Assembly: GCF_019904135.1 (NCBI RefSeq)
Contig: NZ_JAIOGQ010000020.1
Location: forward strand, 23,416 to 87,415
DNA from: Paenibacillus caui
GTDB taxonomy: Bacteria > Bacillota > Bacilli > Paenibacillales > Paenibacillaceae
DNA: 64,000 nucleotides
Reading direction: 5' to 3'
In this document: positions 53,891-62,903 of the stretch, in pieces
Position numbering within the stretch: position 1 is the first letter of the stretch
How the letters are laid out: each line of letters opens with the position of its first letter
Made by a program: the position numbers and the translations under genes
The notes under the pieces: model-generated
The model's database searches: none
Told to the model about the DNA's origin: nothing
What the model saw: the letters and a program-made list of their open reading frames with translations, nothing else

Positions 53891-54823
53891 TTATTTTGCA
53901 TCTGCTGAACTATTTGTATTATTTTTGTTCACTTGTTCTTTTAGCCGGCTTCTAGTTTCCATATGCCGCCCCAAATAGGTGGCAATAACTATTATTAGTC
54001 CTCCTAGCCATTCTTGGATCGAAAGGTGTTCACCGCCTAAAAAGACAGCAAATAGTGCTGAAAATAATGGCTCTGTTCCCATCAATAGTCCCACCCGCGT
54101 TGGAGAGGTCCGCCTGATCATGGTTAGCTGAATATAAAATGCTAACAGCGTACAAAAAATAGCGAGATAACCGGTTAGCAGCCAAAACGTTATTGATGAT
54201 GGCACGGTAAAAGCATGAATACCATTAGTTGTCAGTGATAAAACGCCCATAATGACAGCGACGACGCTCAATTGAATGGTTACCAGCACTCTCGAATCCA
54301 TAACTTTTCCATCTGTCATTTTTTGTGTCACGGTCATTTGAACGGCACGTAAAACTGCTGCAATGAGAATCAGTACATCTCCAATATTAAATTGATAACC
54401 GTTGTTCATTGTTAAAAAGAACGTTCCGATGACTGAGAGCAATACAGCCCCTAAAATACCTCCACTCAGTCTTGTTCTGAACATGAGAGATTCCATAATT
54501 GGTGTGAACATAACGAACAAACTAATCAAGAAACCAGCGTTAGAAGCAGATGTACCCTGAATCCCCCAAGTTTCTGATGTGAAAATAGCTGAAAGAAATA
54601 AGCCAAAAATAATACCTGACCGCCAAGTATGAATCGAGGCTTCCGCACATTTTTTCCACGTCAGTAGAACCATAATAACCGCTGTAAGCAGAAAGCGAAT
54701 AAAAAGGAACGGGAATACCGCTATATCCAATAAAACAATCTTTGTTGCAAGATAACTGGAACCCCATACGACCGCAATAAAAAGTAAAGATAAATCGGCT
54801 AGCCACTGCTTCTCTGTCTTCAT
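53891..54823 (-). CDS. EamA/DMT-family transporter
   Basis: 310 residues with ten predicted membrane segments in two repeats, beginning LSLLFIAVVWGSSYLATKIVL (the conserved Trp-Gly-Ser start of EamA domains) and ending with the second EamA repeat (PTRVGLLMGTEPLFSALFAVFLGG). These carriers export amino acids or metabolites, or take up small solutes. It overlaps the stop of the GntR-family regulator by 4 bases, so regulator and transporter formed an operon. The substrate is not evident. Confidence 0.9.
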   Translation of the reverse strand: MKTEKQWLADLSLLFIAVVWGSSYLATKIVLLDIAVFPFLFIRFLLTAVIMVLLTWKKCAEASIHTWRSGIIFGLFLSAIFTSETWGIQGTSASNAGFLISLFVMFTPIMESLMFRTRLSGGILGAVLLSVIGTFFLTMNNGYQFNIGDVLILIAAVLRAVQMTVTQKMTDGKVMDSRVLVTIQLSVVAVIMGVLSLTTNGIHAFTVPSSITFWLLTGYLAIFCTLLAFYIQLTMIRRTSPTRVGLLMGTEPLFSALFAVFLGGEHLSIQEWLGGLIIVIATYLGRHMETRSRLKEQVNKNNTNSSADAK

Positions 54824-55503
54824 GATTGTTTCTCACTGACCAGAAAATTGTAAACTTCCTTCATCGGTCTAAGCCAGTTTTGCTTCATAATTGACACAGC
54901 CTGCTCTGGATCATGCTGTTCAAAAGCTTGGATTAGAGCTTTATGCTCTCTTATTGATTCTCTTACTACCCATTTATGACTTTCTAAAAACAAATATTTA
55001 AACCGCCGAATATGTAATTGCAATATTGACGAGAAGTCTGTAATGTACGAATTATCAGCAAGATCAACAATAAAATCGTGGAACTTCTCATCACATTCCA
55101 TGGTTATAAATCGTTGATCTTGATTCATTAACTGCTCGTATTCGTTTGTCATTTCTTTCAATCTTTCAATTTGTTCTTCCGTAATTATTTTGGCAACTTC
55201 TTCTGCCGCCAAAGCATGCAAGGAAGCAAGCGGCGGATAAATTTTTATAACATCTTCTCTTTTAATCTTGGTTACCCGCGTCTCTTTTCCCGGTCGCATT
55301 TCAATAAAACCTTGAACCTCTAACATCTGCAGGGCTTCCCGGATCGGTGTGCGGCTAATACCTAAAGCTTTTGAGAGTTCTGTATCGTAAATCTGTTCAC
55401 CAGGCTCAAGCGTTCCATCAATAATTCATCTTTGTAATTGGTTAAATGCTTTATCTTTGGCCAACATTCGAATGGGTGAAGAAAAATTTTGAGGTATCGG
55501 CAT
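54820..55503 (-). pseudogene. GntR/FCD-family regulator with in-frame TGA stop
   Basis: From an ATG at 55503 with AAGGGGGAATAATTC upstream the frame reads MPIPQNFSSPIRMLAKDKAF, reaches TGA at 55426-55428 (codon 26), and continues in the same frame with IIDGTLEPGEQIYDTELSKA, the typical GntR winged-helix, then the FCD ligand-binding domain to 54820. Most relatives have Trp at the stop position, so TGG to TGA is the simplest change. Either the gene is inactive, TGA is read through, or a shorter protein starts internally. It precedes and overlaps the EamA transporter. Confidence 0.85.
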
Positions 55504-55626
55504 GAATTATTCCCCCTTTTTAAGCGATATATTGCATACATATATTTTATTATTATTTTCTTGAAAAATAAATGGTTAATTAAATCGTGAGCCAAGCAAC
55601 ACACAAAAAGGGGTTATAAAACGTAA

Positions 55627-55672
55627 AAGTTCGCATTTCGGGTTACCATCGGTAACTCTGAAATACGAACTT
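55627..55672 (-). terminator. Long hairpin, probable terminator of the DUF523 gene
   Basis: A near-perfect palindrome of about 20-base arms (AAGTTCG ... CGAACTT) around a 3-4 base loop, followed on the minus strand by TTTTACGTTTT. It lies about 65 bases past the stop of the DUF523 gene. Confidence 0.6.
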
Positions 55673-55737
55673 GGGATCCAAAAAAAGCCGATATGCTTAA
55701 ATTTATAAGTGGCGAATATTCCGGGACTTTTATGTTA

Positions 55738-56199
55738 TTACATCATTCGCGCCAGTTCCTGTTCGACCTCATCCAGCTGATCTTCGCCAAATACTTTTAT
55801 GCCATTGCTTCGAAGCAGTTCGGTTGTTAAACCTTGACCGGGGACTTTCGTATCCGTGAAGGTGCCGTCATAAATAAACAAGCTTCCGCAGGACGGGCTA
55901 TTCTGTTTCAGAATGGCCAGCGCCACATTATGCTCAAGCGCAATTTGAAGAGCGGCATTTGCGCCTTTCATGAACGGTTCGGTCACATCTGTGCCTGCCC
56001 GCGTAACAACCCGGTCACCTTGGCGCTGAGCGTCTGGCCGGGGTGTTGGAAGTCCGCCTGTTACCTCAGGACATATCGAAACGAGCAGGCCCTGCTCATA
56101 CCAATTTAGAAATCTTGGATCAAGGCAGGGAACATCCCCATTGTCATATCGAACCTTATGCCCCAGCAAACATGCGCTCACCAAAATCTTTCTAGTCAT
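55738..56199 (-). CDS. DUF523 family protein
   Basis: 153 residues from the ATG at 56199 (AGGAGGTGCAAG upstream); an earlier ATG would add 17 basic residues without a site. Family motifs: ILVSACLLGHKVRYDNGD, CPEVTGGLPTPRPDAQ and KQNSPSCGS with conserved Cys residues. The family has been linked to desulfuration of thiolated pyrimidines and resembles the N-terminal part of YbgA fusions. A single-gene unit with a hairpin downstream. Confidence 0.9.
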   Translation of the reverse strand: MTRKILVSACLLGHKVRYDNGDVPCLDPRFLNWYEQGLLVSICPEVTGGLPTPRPDAQRQGDRVVTRAGTDVTEPFMKGANAALQIALEHNVALAILKQNSPSCGSLFIYDGTFTDTKVPGQGLTTELLRSNGIKVFGEDQLDEVEQELARMM

Positions 56200-56472
56200 C
56201 TTGCACCTCCTGGTTATTACTCTCCATCGCAGTGGCTTTCTCATTTTCATCGTAGTAGATTGGCATCCCGATGTAAAGACTGATTTGCGTGATTCTGCAG
56301 TATTGCCGCGTTGGGTTCAGCTATCCAGGAAAGTTTAGATTTTTTGTGAGGCAACCCGTTTGTGTATGAGATTAGCCGCTCTGGACAATTTATTAATGTG
56401 CAGGCGGAATATCCAATCCCGTTTGCGGACAAATTATTTATGAATGCAAGCATCAGTCAGGAGGTAAGGGTG

Positions 56473-56652
56473 ATGAATACTCAACGCGCAAAAGAAATTG
56501 TGACTTTGCCTACCATGGTTAATGTCACCTATGATGGAGTTCCCATCTATATTCAGCATGTGGATGAGAAAAATGAAACGGCCAGAGTCTATCCGCTTGA
56601 TAAGCCGGAACAGGAACGAGATGTAGCGCTAACCGATCTAATCGAGCACTAA
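56473..56652 (+). CDS. sspH: H-type small acid-soluble spore protein
   Basis: 59 residues from the ATG at 56473 behind AGGAGG, starting MNTQRAKEIV and containing NVTYDGVPIYIQHVDEKNE and ARVYPLDKPEQE, which matches Bacillus SspH along its whole length. H-type SASPs are made in the forespore and packed in the dormant spore. An upstream extension of the frame to 56362 has no supporting similarity. The gene shows the organism is a spore former. Confidence 0.92.
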   Translation: MNTQRAKEIVTLPTMVNVTYDGVPIYIQHVDEKNETARVYPLDKPEQERDVALTDLIEH

Positions 56653-56653
56653 A

Positions 56654-56692
56654 AAAACAGGAGGAGATGCTTCAGCGCGTCCCTCCTGTTCG
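56654..56692 (-). terminator. Terminator between sspH and the YjgB-like gene
   Basis: AACAGGAGG/CCTCCTGTT stem with a 17-base loop; read on the minus strand it is followed by a T run, so it serves the convergent minus-strand gene. Confidence 0.75.
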
Positions 56693-56708
56693 TTATTCAT
56701 CAGCTTTG

Positions 56709-57302
56709 TCACCCTTTCAAAAGATTAATATGATCCAGATCGGTACTGCTGTTGAAGATAAACTCCAGCTTATACGCTCCGCGAACATAAGTCAGCTTGA
56801 TTTGCTTAGACTTGCCGTTTTTGATCGTAGCACTGGCGTCTGGAGCAAACCAGTGCTGCTTCAGCATTTTCATGGTGATGCCGCCGATGTTCGTTTGGCG
56901 TTCCACATTCGTGCCAAAGTAACGCATTTCGCGGATTTTGTTCAGTTTATAGGAAAAGGCATAGCCGGGATTTCCCATATCTGCGCCGTAAAGATCGAAG
57001 GCGTCGGCATCTTTTCCAGCAATGGAAGGGTCTCCAAGCTTTTTGATTACGTCCTGCTTGGTACTTTCACCAACGGTCAGGCCGCTGACCGTTCCGGGAA
57101 ACTGGCCTTGCAAAGCCGGTTTATAAAAGCTGTTAAGTGTTTTCAGAGCCTGCTCGGAAACATAGCTGCTGGTGCTTGCTGCATTTGCCTGCTGCACAGG
57201 CAAAACGGTGTTGTTTATTCCCAATCCCAATGCGCTCAGTCCGACAATTCCCGCCATAGTGAAGGTGATGGCTGCTTTTTTGGCTGGCTTTTTAAAGTTC
57301 AT
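56709..57302 (-). CDS. YjgB-like secreted protein (DUF4309)
   Basis: 197 residues. The N-terminus has a basic start (KKPAKKAA) and a hydrophobic stretch that would serve as a signal peptide, with cleavage likely near QQANA. The mature part holds LTVGESTKQDVIKKLGDPS, DLYGADMGNPGYAFSY and RYFGTNVERQTNIGGIT, the DUF4309/YjgB pattern. B. subtilis YjgB is an uncharacterised secreted or envelope protein. Start ATG with AAGGAGAACG upstream. No operon partner. Confidence 0.88.
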   Translation of the reverse strand: MNFKKPAKKAAITFTMAGIVGLSALGLGINNTVLPVQQANAASTSSYVSEQALKTLNSFYKPALQGQFPGTVSGLTVGESTKQDVIKKLGDPSIAGKDADAFDLYGADMGNPGYAFSYKLNKIREMRYFGTNVERQTNIGGITMKMLKQHWFAPDASATIKNGKSKQIKLTYVRGAYKLEFIFNSSTDLDHINLLKG

Positions 57303-57532
57303 GGTTATACGTTCTCCTTATCGTGTTTCTCAAACAAACAACTCGAGCTCACACTAAATGATAATAGAAGGCAGCAAGTTAATGGGTTAAGAATCCGTTA
57401 AGATGAAATATCAGTTTTGATACCCTATGGGAGAAACACGATTCGTAAAATAAAGCAGCCTTGAAAGAAAATAGGCTTTCCTCAAAAGTTATTGTTAACT
57501 ACTGAGGGGCAGCCCGATTAAGGTGAGTGTAC

Positions 57533-57751
57533 TTACAAAAGGGCATCGATCGAAAGAGAACCTGCACCAATCAACGCAATGCCCACCAATACCGCAATGA
57601 GAATCAGATTGAATTCATATCCGCCCGAGGTGTTCCAGAAGCCATTCTTAATATGGACTTTAAAAATGGCCATGAGCATCGTCAGCACTAGAACAACAGC
57701 TGTCGCCGGATTCTTAAAACCGCCCCTCTTAAAATGAAATTTTTTTACCAT
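57533..57751 (-). pseudogene. DoxX-family membrane protein, C-terminal fragment
   Basis: The 72-residue frame contains LVLTMLMAIFKVHIKNGFW and a second membrane helix ending GAGSLSIDALL, which is the last half of DoxX-type quinol oxidase-related proteins (usually 120-150 residues with four helices). The first two helices are missing; the frame begins directly downstream of the glutaminyl-tRNA synthetase gene. It may be a remnant or a short expressed peptide with a start at MVKKFHF. Confidence 0.7.
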
Positions 57752-57779
57752 GCCTGCGCTCAGGCTGAAATACCCGGGG

Positions 57780-59471
57780 TTATTCTGATCCCCGGGCTTT
57801 TTTCCATGAATCCTTTAAAGACACAATACGGTTGAGCACCTTTGTATGCTCAGTCGTATACCTCGCATCAAGGCAGAAATAGCCGTGCCGGATGAACTGA
57901 TATTTTTCCTGAAGTGAAGCCTCTTTAAGAAAAGGCTCCAGAACAGCCTGCTTTACTTTGATCAGCGATTCCGGATTGAGCACCTCTTCCCATGTATTTC
58001 CCGACTCCACAATAGCTGCGGAATCTTTGAGAAGCTGATCATACAAATGGACCTCCGCTCTGATTCCATGCGCTGCCGACACCCAATGAATCGTCGCTTT
58101 TACCTTTCTCCCGCTAAACCCTGTTCCGCTTTTCGTCAAAGGATTATAGGTGCAGTGCAGCTCTTTGATTTCCCCAGTGGACGGATCTTTGACCACCTGC
58201 TCGCATTTAATAAAATAGGCTCCTTTCAGCCGAACTTCCTTCCCCGGAGACAATCGGTGGAATCCCGCAACCGGCGACTCCATAAAATCGTCCCTTTCAA
58301 TGAACAGCTCTCTTGAAAAAGGAACCTCCCGGCTGCCCATCGCTTCATTTCCTTCGTTATTTTTGAGGCTGAGCCTCTCGGTTTGATCTTCCGGATAGTT
58401 CGTAATGATAACTTTCAAAGGATTCAGGACGGCCATCACGCTGATGGATCTCTCCTTCAAGTCCTGCCGGATGAAATGCTCCAGCATAGCCGCGTCAACC
58501 GTACTGTTTTGCCTAAACATTCCAATATCTTCCATAAAACGCTGAATGCTCTCCGGGGTTACGCCCCTGCGTCTGAGTCCCCTTAAGGTTGGCAATCTGG
58601 GATCGTCCCAACCGTCCACAAAGCCTCCTTCAACGAGTTCCCTCAAATATCTTTTGCTCGTTACCAGACCGGAAATATTTAAACGTCCGAACTCTCTTTG
58701 TTTCGGAGGATTTGCAGCTTCAAGCTCGTTCAGCACCCATTCATACAGCGGCCGGTGGTCTTTAAATTCGGCAGAGCACAAAGAATGCGTAATCCCTTCG
58801 ATCCAGTCCTGAATCGGATGGGCAAAATCATACATGGGATAGATGCACCATTCGTTTCCGGTCCGATAATGAGCTGCGTGAATAATCCGGTAAAGCACCG
58901 GATCCCGCATATTCAGGTTCGGCGAGGACATGTCGATTTTGGCGCGCAGGACTTTGGACGAAGTCGGAAAGTTTCCCTTTCTCATTTGTTCGAACAAGCT
59001 GAGATTTTCGGCAGCAGACCGGTTTCGGAAAGGGCTGTCTTTGCCCGGCTCGGTCAGGGTTCCTCTGTATTCTGTAATTTGCGTGGGAGTCAGATCGCAG
59101 ACATAGGCCTTTCCCTTGCGGATCAGCTTAACGGCGGCCTCGTAAATTTGCCCCGAATAATCCGAACCGAAATAAACTGCCGGCTGAAGTCCCAGCCACC
59201 CGATATCTTCCTTGATCGCCTCCACATACTTGGTGTCTTCTTTAAGAGGATTGGTATCGTCAAAGCGAAGGTTAAATGTCCCGCCACATTTCTGTGAAAT
59301 GGAATGATTCACATGAATCGCATACGCGTTCCCGATATGCAGGTAACCATTCGGCTCCGGCGGGAATCTTGTGGCAATGGGTCTGTCAAATACGCCGTTT
59401 TCTGCGTCATCCATAACCAGCTTCGTCAAAAAATCGGTCGCCGCTTCTTCTGCTGCCTTTTCATTTTTCAT
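57780..59471 (-). CDS. glnS: Glutaminyl-tRNA synthetase
   Basis: 563 residues, class Ic synthetase that charges tRNA-Gln directly. RFPPEPNGYLHIGNAYAI contains the HIGH-type motif, RFDDTNPLKEDTKYVEAI follows, and VTSKRYLREL is the KMSKS-type loop. The anticodon-binding C-terminal beta-barrels are present (VPFSRELFIERDDFME, GSEV-like KEVRLKGAYFIKC). Length is normal for bacterial GlnRS. The ATG follows GAAGGGG and is preceded by a T-box leader. Direct GlnRS is not universal in Firmicutes, many of which use the amidotransferase route. Confidence 0.96.
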   Translation of the reverse strand: MKNEKAAEEAATDFLTKLVMDDAENGVFDRPIATRFPPEPNGYLHIGNAYAIHVNHSISQKCGGTFNLRFDDTNPLKEDTKYVEAIKEDIGWLGLQPAVYFGSDYSGQIYEAAVKLIRKGKAYVCDLTPTQITEYRGTLTEPGKDSPFRNRSAAENLSLFEQMRKGNFPTSSKVLRAKIDMSSPNLNMRDPVLYRIIHAAHYRTGNEWCIYPMYDFAHPIQDWIEGITHSLCSAEFKDHRPLYEWVLNELEAANPPKQREFGRLNISGLVTSKRYLRELVEGGFVDGWDDPRLPTLRGLRRRGVTPESIQRFMEDIGMFRQNSTVDAAMLEHFIRQDLKERSISVMAVLNPLKVIITNYPEDQTERLSLKNNEGNEAMGSREVPFSRELFIERDDFMESPVAGFHRLSPGKEVRLKGAYFIKCEQVVKDPSTGEIKELHCTYNPLTKSGTGFSGRKVKATIHWVSAAHGIRAEVHLYDQLLKDSAAIVESGNTWEEVLNPESLIKVKQAVLEPFLKEASLQEKYQFIRHGYFCLDARYTTEHTKVLNRIVSLKDSWKKARGSE

Positions 59472-59512
59472 GAGATAATCCCCCTTCAGATAGTGTAATC
59501 AGAAAATTTCAA

Positions 59513-59850
59513 ACAAAAAAATCCCGCCTCCAAGACTTGGTCTTGGGGACGAGATTTGGTTCGCGGTGCCACCCCGGTTCGCCGATATATCACTATATCT
59601 GCCTCTTCAGGTACGGCCACACGTAAAGGCTTATACCCTAGCTCTATAACAGGAGCTCCTGTCACACCATCCCTTAACTACATAGTTCCGATGCGCCGCT
59701 CAGAGACTTGGTTCAATGAAACCTTTCCTGCTCCTTTTCAGCTGCCGGAGCTCTCTGTGAGGAATCCTGATTCATTTACTCTTCTCTTCATTGCGTTTTT
59801 CATTTGGTATATATTAGCACTAATCATGTCAAAAGTAAACGGGATGTTCG
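59513..59850 (-). promoter_or_regulatory. T-box leader riboswitch of glnS with terminator
   Basis: On the minus strand the 14-base T-box core GGGGTGGCACCGCG lies at 59562-59575, followed by a strong terminator (stem AAGAC/GTCTT within a longer inverted repeat, then TTTTTTT ending near 59513). Upstream is a Stem I-like region; GAAC followed by CAA at 59708-59710 fits a specifier loop with a Gln codon. Uncharged tRNA-Gln would pair with this codon and the T-box to let transcription reach the synthetase. The 427-base gap between glnS and the MarR gene is essentially this leader and its promoter. Confidence 0.93.
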
Positions 59851-59898
59851 CCTCACCTCTTCCACAGAATAATCAATGAATCACTTGATTGCATGCCC

Positions 59899-60357
59899 CT
59901 ACTCAATAAGCTTTCGATTGATCAACGGGGCTCCGGCAGCATGATGTTTCAAAATCAGCGTCATGGCATCATACAGTTGGTTTATATAATCGCTTGGTAT
60001 CTGGTCGGACAGGGTTTGATACATAAGCTTTTCGGATTGACTGATTTCTAATGATTTCTGTTTCCCTTTCTCGCTTAACATTAGCGTAACGGCACGGCGG
60101 TCAGATTCGGAAGTGGAACGAGTGACATACCCTTCTTTAACGACCGAGTCGACAAGTCTTGAAGGGCTCCCTCCTTCACATATTAAAAGAGTCCCCAGTT
60201 CTTTCAGAGAAAGCGGCCCAAATTCGTCCAGAACACGAATCACCTCGGCTTGTGGACCTGTGACACCGATTGATTTTACTATTTCCTGAAATTTTCGGCT
60301 CCCTTCCCTTTCTAAAGCAAGGATCATATAGCGAATGGCTTCGATTTTTTTCATCAT
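59899..60357 (-). CDS. MarR-family transcriptional regulator
   Basis: 152 residues with the winged-helix pattern LSLKELGTLLICEGGSPSRLVDSVVKEGYVTR and the wing DRRAVTLMLSEKGK. The ATG at 60357 has GAGGAGAGG upstream and overlaps the stop of the metallo-hydrolase gene by 4 bases, so the pair forms an operon in which the regulator may control the hydrolase. The ligand is not known. Confidence 0.92.
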   Translation of the reverse strand: MMKKIEAIRYMILALEREGSRKFQEIVKSIGVTGPQAEVIRVLDEFGPLSLKELGTLLICEGGSPSRLVDSVVKEGYVTRSTSESDRRAVTLMLSEKGKQKSLEISQSEKLMYQTLSDQIPSDYINQLYDAMTLILKHHAAGAPLINRKLIE

Positions 60358-61166
60358 GATTCTGACCTCTCCTCAATAATGATGTTCGGTCTTGGATCAT
60401 GGGTCCCTAATACGTGGGCATGATTGTGCATTTTAGACCATAACTGTAATTTTTGGATCGTTTGCTGAGCTAATTTGGGGTGTGAAGAAACGCCATCGAC
60501 AATTCCTTCCCTTAAGTGAACTTCACTAAATACCGCATCGCCGGCAATACAAATTGGATTTTCGTCATAAATCAGAAGCGACTGATGTCCTCTCGTATGG
60601 CCGGGAGTGGGAACCAAAATAAGGGTTCGATCCTGAAAAATGTCATATCCCCGTTCAAAGACTGCAGCTTCCTTCATGGGAATAAAATCAAGCAGCTTAT
60701 ATGTATGGTTCGGATAATCAAAATGTGCTTTATGATAGCCGCCGAGTAATGAAGCCCCAAATCGGTGGGCATCTTTCCACTCATTCTTCGTAACGTAGAC
60801 CGTTGCATGTGGAAATAAATGAACTCCTCCAATATGATCGGTATGCAAATGGCTAAGGATCACATGTTGTATGTCTTCCGTGCGATATCCAAGCTGCTTC
60901 AATTTTTTATCGATCGCATCCTCCGGCTTTAAATCAAATTCTACCGTTCTGGGCGACCACCATGGAATGTAAGAAGGTTCATTCCGCTTAGGGCTTTCTC
61001 CCGTATCAAATAATATCAAACCGTTTGGATGCTCAATTAAATATACATGAATGGGAATTGTCCCCGCCCAGTCCTTTGAAAAAAATACCCATAAACGGTT
61101 CCTTGAACCTTCAATATGTTCTTTATGAACACGAACGCGGCCTACTTCAATAGCATGTACTTTCAT
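60354..61166 (-). CDS. Metallo-beta-lactamase fold hydrolase, AHL-lactonase-like
   Basis: 270 residues from the ATG at 61166 (AGAGGTGC upstream). HLHTDHIGG carries the zinc ligands; PTPGHTRGHQSLLIYD and GTHDP carry the later His and the final motif. Length and order fit the quorum-quenching N-acyl homoserine lactonase (AiiA) branch, but many relatives cleave other lactones or esters, so the substrate remains open. It is upstream of and coupled to the MarR regulator gene. Confidence 0.9.
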   Translation of the reverse strand: MKVHAIEVGRVRVHKEHIEGSRNRLWVFFSKDWAGTIPIHVYLIEHPNGLILFDTGESPKRNEPSYIPWWSPRTVEFDLKPEDAIDKKLKQLGYRTEDIQHVILSHLHTDHIGGVHLFPHATVYVTKNEWKDAHRFGASLLGGYHKAHFDYPNHTYKLLDFIPMKEAAVFERGYDIFQDRTLILVPTPGHTRGHQSLLIYDENPICIAGDAVFSEVHLREGIVDGVSSHPKLAQQTIQKLQLWSKMHNHAHVLGTHDPRPNIIIEERSES

Positions 61167-61205
61167 AGATTTCTGCACCTCTCGCCTGTTGGTTAAAAAT
61201 AACAT

Positions 61206-61607
61206 ATCCCCAGTATAGATGATACATCATTATATGACAAGTCATCTAAATGGAGATAACTAAACCATCGCCTTCTCTAAAAGCTATATTGGAGCAAGAG
61301 GAATTAAAAAAGAAGATCACAGCAACATGAGTCGCCGATATCTTCTTCTTAATGCAGCGTAGAATGCAGTTTTAACAACCAAAAACGGTCTTAAAATGAT
61401 GTTCTTTTATTTGGCATTTTTGAACAGACTAAACATCTTTCCCTGATTGCTTTTCATAATTCCTTATTATCATTCCACTAGTTCTTTACCAAGGTCCTGG
61501 TCCTCTGTATGTTGGCAATACTTCAAGTAAAGGTATATATGCGGTTAATACACCGTCTGACAACGCATTTATAAAACCAACAACTTTATCTGTTGCTTCA
61601 AAATGTA
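61206..61607. other. Gap of about 400 bases with possible gene remnant
   Basis: No complete gene is seen. A plus-strand open stretch after 61450 (including YQGPGPLYVGNTSSKGIYAV) reads like protein but lacks a start and runs into the antisense of the next gene. It may be a remnant of an inserted gene. The part near 61206 would hold the promoter of the hydrolase gene. Confidence 0.3.
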
Positions 61608-62123
61608 TTAAGATACTTTATCTTTGCCAAAATAATATTCTTTCGTTAAATCTTCAAAAAACTTCCTTATATACTCATGTTCAATAATATATTTAATATA
61701 GATTCCTTTTCCTTTAATATCGTTTCTTGTTACATAAATATTATTTGAGTTATATTGAATTCTAATCTCAGAACCTGATCTCATGTCTAATACGATTCCA
61801 GCAATAATACTTCCCTCAACTGAGCCAACTTCATGAACCGAGTTAACTGGTACTGAATTAAACCAACTAATCAATTTATTCATTTCTTCCTCATTTATAT
61901 CAATTTCGACATGTTCAGCTTTAGCCATCCCTGAACCCATACTCTTATATATCACCTTACCAGCTCTTGTGTCTTTGATGTCCTTTTTTGATATAGGTTT
62001 GTGTAATAAAAGTTCATTCATAAAATTTTTATCTTCTTTGTATTTCAACCAACCAAATACACTTCCTAGAGCAACCATAATCATTATTAAAAGAAAAAAG
62101 GCTCTTACATATTTATTAGCCAT
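61608..62123 (-). CDS. Membrane-anchored protein of unknown function
   Basis: 171 residues: one N-terminal membrane helix (AFFLLIMIMVALGSVFGWL) followed by a soluble, presumably extracytoplasmic part. I recognise no family. Features visible are an acidic IDINEEEMNKLISWFNSVP segment and a beta-rich centre (IRIQYNSNNIYVTRN). It is AT-rich and stands next to an attC-like palindrome, as expected for a gene carried in a cassette. Confidence 0.75.
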   Translation of the reverse strand: MANKYVRAFFLLIMIMVALGSVFGWLKYKEDKNFMNELLLHKPISKKDIKDTRAGKVIYKSMGSGMAKAEHVEIDINEEEMNKLISWFNSVPVNSVHEVGSVEGSIIAGIVLDMRSGSEIRIQYNSNNIYVTRNDIKGKGIYIKYIIEHEYIRKFFEDLTKEYYFGKDKVS

Positions 62124-62169
62124 TTAACTTGGCCTCCATAATTGTTTTGCTCATTTGTTGCCCCCATTT

Positions 62170-62304
62170 CACATAACGTTCTTGTGTTCTTGACGTCGAT
62201 TCCCCTTAGATAGCTCCTATCTTAGGGGAATCGATGTGTCTGCACGGAATCCCTCGGGCAGACCGAGCGGCGTCAGCCGCTAAGCTGGAACACTGTGTTA
62301 TGTG
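62170..62304. repeat. attC-like imperfect palindrome A
   Basis: Outer boxes CACATAAC at 62170 and GTTATGTG ending at 62304 are complementary; inner boxes GTGTTC (62184-62189) and GAACAC (62288-62293) are too. The spacers are 6 and 3 bases, an asymmetry of 3. The centre folds further: a 20-base hairpin around GATTCCCCTTAGATAG / CTATCTTAGGGGAATC. This is the two-box architecture of integron recombination sites. It lies directly downstream of the histidine phosphatase gene. Confidence 0.6.
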
Positions 62305-62324
62305 CTGTTGCCTCTTCTTCGAAT

Positions 62325-62864
62325 TCACTTCCAAATACGTTTTATTGTTTTCTCCTTATCTTCCATTCTAATTTTATATACATCCGGATTGCTAAGCTTT
62401 CTCCATTCTTCAAATCCTATATTATTATCAAAATGCTTTAAAATCAGAGACATTAAAGCACCATGCGTTACTACAGCTATATTCTTGTTCGATCCACTTA
62501 TTATCTCATTTATTACTTCAATTCCTCTATTCATTGCTTCTCTGGATGATTCCCCGCCCTTATACTTCAAATCAACGTTATCGTACGTCAACTTTAATTT
62601 ATCCATCCAGTCGACAAGATCAACCGTACTTAGGACTCTTTCTTTTAGCCTTTCTTCAATTGTGTAACTTAAACTTAGTATTTTACATAACGGCATGATC
62701 GTTTCAATTGCACGTCTAAATGGACTTGTAATTATTAATTCTATTCCTTCGTTCTTTAAAAAACTTGCAAGCTCTTGGGCTTGTCCTTCTCCTTCTAATG
62801 TTAATTTGGCTGAAGGATCTTGTCCCTCGGCCTTACAATGTCTTATAAGAAAGATATTCTTCAT
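62325..62864 (-). CDS. Histidine phosphatase superfamily protein
   Basis: 179 residues with the phosphoglycerate-mutase-like LIRHCKAEGQ start (catalytic RH), SPFRRAIET (second Arg), and VVTHGALMSLIL (second His). The Glu region LKERVLSTVDLVDW is recognisable. The family dephosphorylates small phospho-metabolites or signalling compounds; the substrate cannot be predicted. The gene lies between two attC-like palindromes and so would constitute a cassette. Confidence 0.88.
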   Translation of the reverse strand: MKNIFLIRHCKAEGQDPSAKLTLEGEGQAQELASFLKNEGIELIITSPFRRAIETIMPLCKILSLSYTIEERLKERVLSTVDLVDWMDKLKLTYDNVDLKYKGGESSREAMNRGIEVINEIISGSNKNIAVVTHGALMSLILKHFDNNIGFEEWRKLSNPDVYKIRMEDKEKTIKRIWK

Positions 62865-62903
62865 CGAACTGACTCCCTCTTATATCTTTTAGGCAATTGC
62901 AAA

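Noticed and set aside
61450..61640. Plus-strand protein-like stretch (YQGPGPLYVG...)
   Set aside because: No start codon or ribosome site and it overlaps the antisense of the next gene; at most a fragment.
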